DNA of 64,000 nucleotides from Lumbricus rubellus (lineage: Eukaryota > Annelida > Clitellata > Crassiclitellata > Lumbricidae), in the NCBI GenBank assembly GCA_945859605.1, contig OX243819.1, forward strand, positions 1,020,361-1,084,360, read 5' to 3'. Under the pieces are notes generated by a model. It saw only the letters and a list, made by a program, of their open reading frames with translations. It was not told where the DNA came from and made no database searches. The first letter of the stretch is position 1, and every line of letters starts with the position of its first letter. Shown here one piece after another: positions 52,701 to 61,700 of the stretch. The position numbers and the translations under genes are program-made.

Positions 52701-55700
52701 TTGTCTGGACACAACCTGTTTAGAAAATCATTTGCTGCTAACATCGTTGCATTCATCTGCTCAAGTCCGAATTTTAGGTTCGTATATTGCTCAGCAGTCA
52801 CGTTCACAGAGTTCGTCAACCTTAAAATATCTTGACTCATGTAACTTAACTGATCTGTAATGCTCTGAAGCAAGAAGCTGACGTCACCGCTGATGCAATC
52901 CTGGAACTTGTTTAAGAAACGCTGACTGGAGTCGGTATCGTTTCTCACAACCTCCATTAATTTGTCGACTAACCTCAAGACGAAGTTCGTTACAGAAGTT
53001 GCTGGATTCACAATGTTCTGGTAGATTAGAGTCTTTACTTGTCTATGGTTGAGAATCACGGAGTTCAGGCCAGATATGGTTTGCGTCAGTTCTACATCGT
53101 CTACTCTATTAGCGATTTCCAGGCTGTGCCAGTAACTCTCCCGTATGCTGTCTGTATTTTGCAGAATATTCGCCAAACCGACACCAGCAAGTTGAGATGT
53201 CGACAATGCAGTTGCGTATAAAAGGACAAGACACTCGTCCGGACAATTGAAGAGCGATTGCACTGTGGAGATAATTTATTTTATTGATCACTTGACTAAT
53301 TAAAATTAAACATTAGGCTATACACCGTTACACCTATGAGACCTAAACGAGTACCAAACGTGACATGAAGTAGACTCCCCACATGCTGAGAGGGTTCACC
53401 ACTAAGAATGGTCATCGAACAAAAGGAAGACTGCTGATGTCTGTCAGCAGCAATGCATTGCATTGTCCTACGGAGTTTGTTCCCACTTGTGATCAAGCAT
53501 CGTTGCGGTCTTCGCCCGAGAACCCATAACTTTGATAATGTAAATGTGTTGCAATTACCACATAATAACATTTACCACAGATTAAAGGTTGAAACTCATA
53601 TCTTACCATTCCAATGTTCAACGCAGGATAGGTAATCATCCAGTGAACAAATATTAGCGGGTCCTAAGAAAGAAAACAAAGAAAAAAAACGTAAACAGGA
53701 AAAAATGAAAGCGTGGTTTTCATGGGGTTGTTTCCGGTTAAACTGATCTTAGGTTTAACAAAACAAAGTTGCAGCAATGCTTTCGGATGCTTTATTTTAC
53801 TTAAAAAGTGTCAGCATTGAGCTTCTGTCAATTGGCTTCAGTTACTAAACCAGGACGTAAAATTTAATGAATAAATTCGACAGAGAAGTTTATCTAGTTA
53901 GCGGATAATGGCACAGACCTACAGTCTACTAAGCTTACTAAAAATTATACAATGTTATACAAAAATTCACCTGTGTTTATTAGATGTATAAGATGTTAAA
54001 GGGCGCTATATAAATCACATAGATAGATAATTAATTAATATCAATGTGCGACTACTAGATGGCTTATAAAGAACCTACTTAAATATTTTGCATAACTAGT
54101 AAGAGATGACCTAGTTGGTGGATCAAGAAAATGTTAAACTACATGCTGCTTCAACCGACCTGGCATGTATACATCTTTACAGCCACATTTGGCCAAAACA
54201 GATCTCGTTTTGCATTCGAGTTGACACTTGGCCGTTGTGTATCGGTCGGTTGAATTGAAAAACTCGTAGTCTGTTGAAGAACACTTTCCCCAAGGAGGAG
54301 CTAGATTTTGAAGCTAAAGACAAGGAAGCATCTAGCTATAGACATAAATAAATTGTTTTCATATAGTTTGTGTGCAATGATGAAAACGTCTCCATTTGCA
54401 ACTAAGCAATAACACACATGATGCAACGTGTCTTCTTCTTTTCCTTCTGGCCTCGATTAATCCCTCGCTAGGAGGTGGGGGGAGGCGGGTAGCCATTCGG
54501 ATCCTTTGCCTCCACATTGTTCTTTGATCAGCGTCGACCGGCGTTAACTTGAAATGTTTCAGGTCTTGCTGGATCATCAATTCATCATGTCTGTCTTCCT
54601 CTGTAGCCCCCGGCTGCGTTGTCCCTGTACCTCCGCTTTCAGTATTCTTTTGATTCTAGTAGCGTCCGCATGACCATACCATCTCAGTCTGGCCTCTCGT
54701 GTCAGAAATACAGGCCACTCTTACTTTCTTTTGAATATTTTCATTTCTTTGCTTGTCTTTTAAAGAAAAAAGAAATTCTAGGTATTCATCGTAGCATTCT
54801 CACTTCCGTGATTTCTGATCTCTTCACTTCCACGATGCAACTTGTGTTGAAATAAGTCTAAACTGGAAACGATAATCGATTGATGTACGGTATCAAGAAA
54901 AACATTGAATCCAAGTCAGAACATTAATTAAATTTAAGTTGATGCTTTATTATGCACACAAAATGGATTGGTCGTTCTACTGAGATGAGGTTTTATAATT
55001 CGTCTCTTTTTCGATATCCACAGGGCCATCCATCGCTCTCAACTGACCCTCTTAGGTCTTTTTGATTGATATCAAAGCAGCGTTCGACATTGTGGACCAT
55101 GCAATTCTTTTCACTAAACTTACGTATGTCTTTAGGCCTCTGTGGTACTCTGCTTCTTTGGCTGAGCCATTCCTTGTGTGTGGACCCTTTGGGATCCAAT
55201 CCTAACGTCGTCCATCGGGTTCCATCTTGGGGGTGCATTCTCTTCATATAATCTATGCTTCTGACTTCGTCTCTCTTCCCCCTCCCTCTTTCTCATTCTA
55301 TGCTGATCCATTTACATGCAGACGACGTACAAGAATAAGACCAGCATTGCGGCGGCGCCTTTGACCCTGCTGCGACCATCCCTCAGAGACTGAAGTGATT
55401 GGTGACACTCCGCATTTAAATAAATCAGTTTCGAATTGTTTATATTAATTTTTACATTATTTTCTAATATTTAAAATAAGAACAATTTGAATCTTTTGCG
55501 GCGTCGTTGCCTTGGTGAAAAAGTCGTGCCAGCATATGATTAAAAGTTGAAAATTAAAAATCACAATGCATCCGCAGTACTACCATCTGGAGGTCAAGCG
55601 GTGCCAATGTCTGATATCCAGGAGAAACGGTGAACCCGGAATCTGAAACTTGAGGAATGTCGTCATATCGATGAAGATGAATCTGAAATCAACAAAACAT

Positions 55701-58700
55701 TACTAACTGAAGACATTCAGTCAACAAAATTCCATCAATCTACATGTAATATAAGTTAATAATCATCCCAATAACTCAAATGAATATTTTATGTGAAAGA
55801 ATCGTCAATGTTGTTACCTTGATGCCTGTGTTCTGTTTGTATACGGGAATATTTTCGTACTCTTCCACATTCAGCATGAGACGAAGTCCAAAGGTCGCAC
55901 CTGAAAAAATATAATAATAAATTATTATACGTAATTGGTACTCTCTGGTACTCTATGTCCTCTTCTGAATGTCCTCTGCAAAATTATGGAACAGTCAGTA
56001 ATTCAAATGACTATGTCTTTATGTCTTTGTGCAAAGCCGTAGCCAGGATATTTTAGTTCGGGGGTTGTTTTCTCGACCGTGAATTTTTATAATCATCGCC
56101 TTCTTTTCTTACCTTAGAGTCTAACACTATTAGCACTGCAGGCAAGCCTATGAAGGAAGTCACCCCCAAAAACCGAATGCAAAAAAAGCCGTCAGAAATG
56201 TCGACGACTAAAAAGGCTTAGACCTTTTTAGTCGTCGAAATTTCTGACGGCTTTTTTTGCATTCGGTTTTTGGGGGTAAACTTCCTTCATAGGCTTGCCT
56301 GTAGTGCTAATAGGGCATACGCTTATTCATTCCCATGTTGGCATCTGCCTTAACTACTGCTGCGCTCTATATGCCGGTCTCCCGTCTCAGGTCGTCTGGG
56401 CGCTTTAGATGCTTTGGCAGGGTCATACACGTGAATTTATTGACCGTATACAATGATCCCAAAAGTTGGTCATGTCACCAAATATACACAGGGTGCCCTA
56501 CACTGACTCACAATACCGCAGCGGGTTATATACCCAGTGTCTTCTTTGGTGTGACGGTGCCTCCTACATGTAGGTGTACGTACGTCGCTCCGGCATATTT
56601 GAAAGAGCTCTAGCTGTTACACTGTTCTGTGTGTGCAGAGGCGCACTGCCTGCTATCTGCTCCTCCTCAGGATGAATTCCTTGTTGCCCAAGCGTTACCT
56701 GCTCTTAGACAAGACCGTGCTTCCTGTTTTACTGGCCCCGTGGCATGGAATAGGCTACCTCTCTATTTACGCCTTATGCCTAGGGTTAGCTAATGTGCGT
56801 TTTATCGCAGCCTTAAACCTGACTTTTTGACAAGAGTTGGGTAATAAATCCACATAATGTATGAATGCGAATGCGAATACGGCGCACGACCGAGCGTAAG
56901 AACCGCTCAAAGCATCCAAAGCGCCCAGAATGAATGAATAAGACGAAATCTACATGTAGGCTACTGGTGATGATTGTTCCAACCATGATGATGATGGTGA
57001 TGATGAAATTTATGACGAGGATGACAATGACGTACCTGGTTTTTCCGATGACAGGATGCGGTTTTCGTCTCCGTTGAAAGTGTAGCAGAGACCGAGATCT
57101 GTGAGTTCACTGCGAATGTCAGTTTCATTGCACACAACACCATTCCACTCGCAGCTAAATAAACATTATAAGGTGAAAATGAATCATATGCTCGATCACC
57201 GTGGTAGCTTTTTATTCCCACCACTGGGCCACCAGACAAGTAATTTGAATCAAAAATGGGTTTGGATGTTCACATGAACTCCTTACCACTCAGAGCAGTA
57301 GGCCTACTGGATCGACTGCTTTGCTAGCAATAGAATCTGTTAGCTTATATGCGCTACATTTCAAGACCTTTGACATAGTTGAATCACTGTAGGCCTACAT
57401 TGTTTATCATGAAAGAGAACCGACGTAAAAGTCACAAAGTTACGTGTAAATGAGACGATCCCTTCGATGACCAAGCCTAGTTGCCAAGTTCTTCATGTTG
57501 CTATCTGCAAAGAATAAAACGGATGAGCAGCGGATAAAATACATAATAAAATAATGTCAAACCATGTTTGCTTTATCAATCTTCGAAATAGTGAATCTGG
57601 TTTAATACTCGTTTCATTGCTAGCATATCGTTCCTTATCGCAAAGAAAGACCAAGTCTTTTCAATTCCTTTGGTATAACTATATTGTTGATACGCAAATA
57701 GTTAATTCGTGACAGTTAGGCTAATTTCTATCGCCGCCACGAAAATTCTCAGCGTCTTTGCAAACTCAAATTGCCCTAAAAGTTTCATTACATGAGCACA
57801 GAGCACAGTGCTACTCTAAACTGTGACCATCGCATAAATACACTCCAATAATTAGTATTTATATCAGGCCTATTATAGTAAACGCTCGCAACAAATACAA
57901 ACACAACAGCCTACCGCTGTCAGTTAAACGTCAAAAAACGAATGTTAACATAACCACTCAACATAATAAGTTCATCTCAGTAACAAAATCAATGTTCTAA
58001 GGAAACAAGTTCACAATATTTTTTTTAAATGCACAGTTTACAGTAGTGCTACAAAAAAAAGCAGAAGATGAAGTTGGCAACTCACTAGCGCTTTCGTTTA
58101 GAACCAGTTGTCGGAAGGAATCGCTTGGTAGACGATCTCCAGTGTATTTTTCTCTGTCTGCTTGCTGCTCGTTGTCCGTATCTGTGAAACAGTCACCGAA
58201 ATCAGAGATATAAGTGAAACTCTGCCGCAGTATCATCACAAAAAGTTTTAACTCACCTCACAAAATAATAGTTGTGTGTAGCATAGGCCTACGGAAAAAA
58301 TTGCCTGTAGTCAGACCGAGTCACCGTCTACTCAACTCCAATTGTACCAGTAGGCTACAGCCCTGCTGAAAGTAAAATAATACTGGTGGTGCTTTCAGCT
58401 CAAGAGACTGGCTAAAAATAAGTGCCGTACCCACCGAATAAAATATGACGACTTTCTTATCAGCTGGGCGGTTTCACGATATAAAGTTTTTCCGAAACAA
58501 AGTCTCCCCCCCCCAAACAGAGTCTCCCCTAGCTGAAAATCGTCTTGGAAGACATTTTCTGATGTAAAAGCATATAATTATATGTTCGTGTTAAATAATG
58601 TAGCAACGTAAACTTACGGTTTAATATGCTCATCAAATAAAGTATATGCGACTGTAGCCGATTTCACGCTCAACGGGGGAGATTTTATTTCGTAGATGAA

Positions 58701-61700
58701 GGAAATATTCTCTCCCCAGGAGACTTTATTTAAGAATATTGTCACCTGGGGGGCAATTTATTATGGAACAGATCCGCCGGGGAGAATCTGTTTTGAAATA
58801 AAGTCTCCGGTGGAGCCTGCGATAAAGATAGCCTGGGGTAAGGAACAAGGCTACTATGTACATGATTGTATAGTGCAGTAAAATGTTAATTCAAGGTCGA
58901 AAAGTTCGATTTCAGGTGAAAATAGGGGAAATGTTCTGCTTTGGTTAATTCAATCTGGGTTATTCCTTGACCTGTTTGCTCGGGCATATAGGCTAATTAT
59001 TTGAAAAGACATAATAAGAACATGGTAGGAAAAAATCCAAGGTATCTAGGTAGGCTATCTATCTTATGGTCAAAAGGTCAAAATCAGGAAAGAATGTAAA
59101 TAGGTTAGTCAAAAGTTGTCTTATTATTTTGGCTTAGTTGCGGCCAAACACATGAAAATGTCTAACAGCGAAAGTGTAGTTACCTTGATGAATACACGGT
59201 GACTCATTCATGATTATGTTACGAATAGCTGCGTATTCAAGCCCTAAAGTGAATCCAATTTTCTCTGCCACAAATGCCACCTGTTGCAATTGGCCATCGT
59301 TGCTGTTCAGTGTAACATTCGCATCGCTCCATTCGGATGCGTTCGTCTGAAGACCATAACTCAGTTCCATCAGCTTCAAAATGGCGGATGAGTTGGAGAG
59401 GTTGGTCGCTTGTATGCTGAGAATGATCTTCGGATGACTCAGTCGATATTGAAACTGCAGACAAATTGTTGCGTTGATCTGAATCGTTGGAGCCATCAGC
59501 ACAGCTGTGTCCAACCACTTGCCAAACACAGCCTTCATAAAGTAGTCTGAAAATCAAACCCAGACAGTAACTGCAGACTGAGTTAAAACACGTGGAAATT
59601 CTGTTACGTCCGCAACGAAGAATTGCATAGGCCTACACTATACATTATATCACACAGTGTCAATTGAAAGAGGTTGGCTGTTTAAATAAATTTCCCAGTC
59701 ACTCGACATATTTTACATGACCAAGCGCAGATATAGGCAATAGATCAGCTCATGTCACAACTGCTATTAGGCCTACCAGTACTACTATTACTGCTACTAG
59801 TACCACTAGTACTACACTACTACAACTATACGACTACAAGCATTACTACTAATAGTATCATTAGAAAAATATGAATATGATATATTCAGAGGTACCTTCA
59901 CAAACTGGAATAGGACAGTATTCCCTCGAATAAAGCTCATCTTTGCTGATGCAAAAGGGCCAGATTTCGTATGTTCCATCGTACGAAGGATTGCGACAGT
60001 AGTTGCTGACATCTTCCATAAGAACCTGTTTTCCAGTCTGGTCAGAATCAATGAAAGAGTCCGCAAAGTAAGAGACGTCGTCGAAAGGATGGATGATGGG
60101 TTCCTGTGAGTTCCAAGGCTGACAAGGTCTTCCACTGAATGTCACGTTCTGTGTCCCTACGTAGTTCCTGCCATCTGCGTCTGACACACACTCACGCCGA
60201 CTTACAACGTCTACGCAGACATACAGATAGCTTCACATCATCGCCATCCTTCCAAATATTCAAATTGGGTGTCGTCATGACGTCATCATAATATTGTAGG
60301 TAGGCCTAATGGTCAACTAATGATGCTTTGATGAGTGAACTAAGTGGAGTGGTTTATTGGAACAACCATGTAGGCCTAATTCGAACATAAAAGGCTAGGC
60401 CCATATGCAGTATTGCGAACCAACCATTTTGACACTAATAATTAAACCTAGGGTGTGACTGAACTCAATGGTGTACTCCGTGAGGGAGGTAAAGACCTAT
60501 TACGCACAATTATTCTGACGCGGAAATTTTCCCTCCCCACATTTAGAAACAGATTTACGGCCCTGTGACGAGAAATAGGCATACAATTTTTAAGGAGGCA
60601 GAGACAGGAGATATGCCAATGTGCGATGGTAGAGACAAGCTTATTGTAATGGGAAGTTAGTAAGGTTTAAGTTGAGTGATGTGTTAAGGAGTAAGTTTGA
60701 TATCAGGAAAAGTCGTTAATCAAATATTAGCAATAAAATGAGAAATAGGCATACAATTTTCAAGGAGGCAGAGACAGGAGATATGCCAATGTGCGATGGT
60801 AGAGACAAGCTTATTGTAATGGGAAGTTAGTAAGGTTTAAGTTGAGTGATGTGTTAAGGAGTAAGTTTGATATCAGGAAAAGTCGTTAATCAAATATTAG
60901 CAATAAAATGAGCAAAAATCATAGCCGTCTGGTAAGCGTACACTGTAGATCACCTGTTGGTTCCGCCTGTGAAGCTGTAACTACCCAACGCGATTCCTTC
61001 TCTGATGCATCGTGGTATCCGCAGCTGTCAAAGTTTGTGAAGTCACACGACAGATTTGTTGTTGGTGCAGCAGCTGCTGTAAAAACCAAACATTTACGAA
61101 GTCGTAAACACTAGAATATATTATTATCTTGGTGCAAATTTATACATACATGATACACAATAGCTGGCTTGAGCTGTGGCAGTTAAAATTAAGCGTTTCC
61201 CGGGAAATCTCGGCTTTTCACCCCCAAACCATGCCCCACACTCCTGACCCTGGAACCTAGGTGCAAGACTTGGCGTGAATAGTTGCGAAAGTGTGGAAAA
61301 GGTGTGGAAATGGGTGGGTTTAAAAAAAGTGAGATTATGGTTTTCCCGCCCCATTCCGCCCACCAAGGTGAGGGATTGATAACCAATACACTGGATGGTA
61401 CTAATTACTAAAAGCTCTATGTCATACGTGCAAGGTGGCAGGTCAATACCCATATAATTATACATAAGTATTCATCAAATTTCTCTTACAGCGAATTTGG
61501 TTGAATTTCATAAATTGTTATTGTTTGTCTGTCTTGTGATTACCGTTTTGGTGACAAAGCCCGAATTCTATGCTGATGTTGTTTATGATGGCATTTTCAG
61601 TGAAGTAAACAACGAGCTCAATTCGAGCAGCGTCTCTGTCGAGTGACACTTGGAACATGCCGTTAATTCGGTCATCTGTGACGCTGCCACTCGTAAACAC

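Noticed and set aside
57001..57239. His-rich C-terminal peptide on the minus strand
   Set aside because: It is the read-through of a (GAT)n repeat beyond the donor of exon B10.
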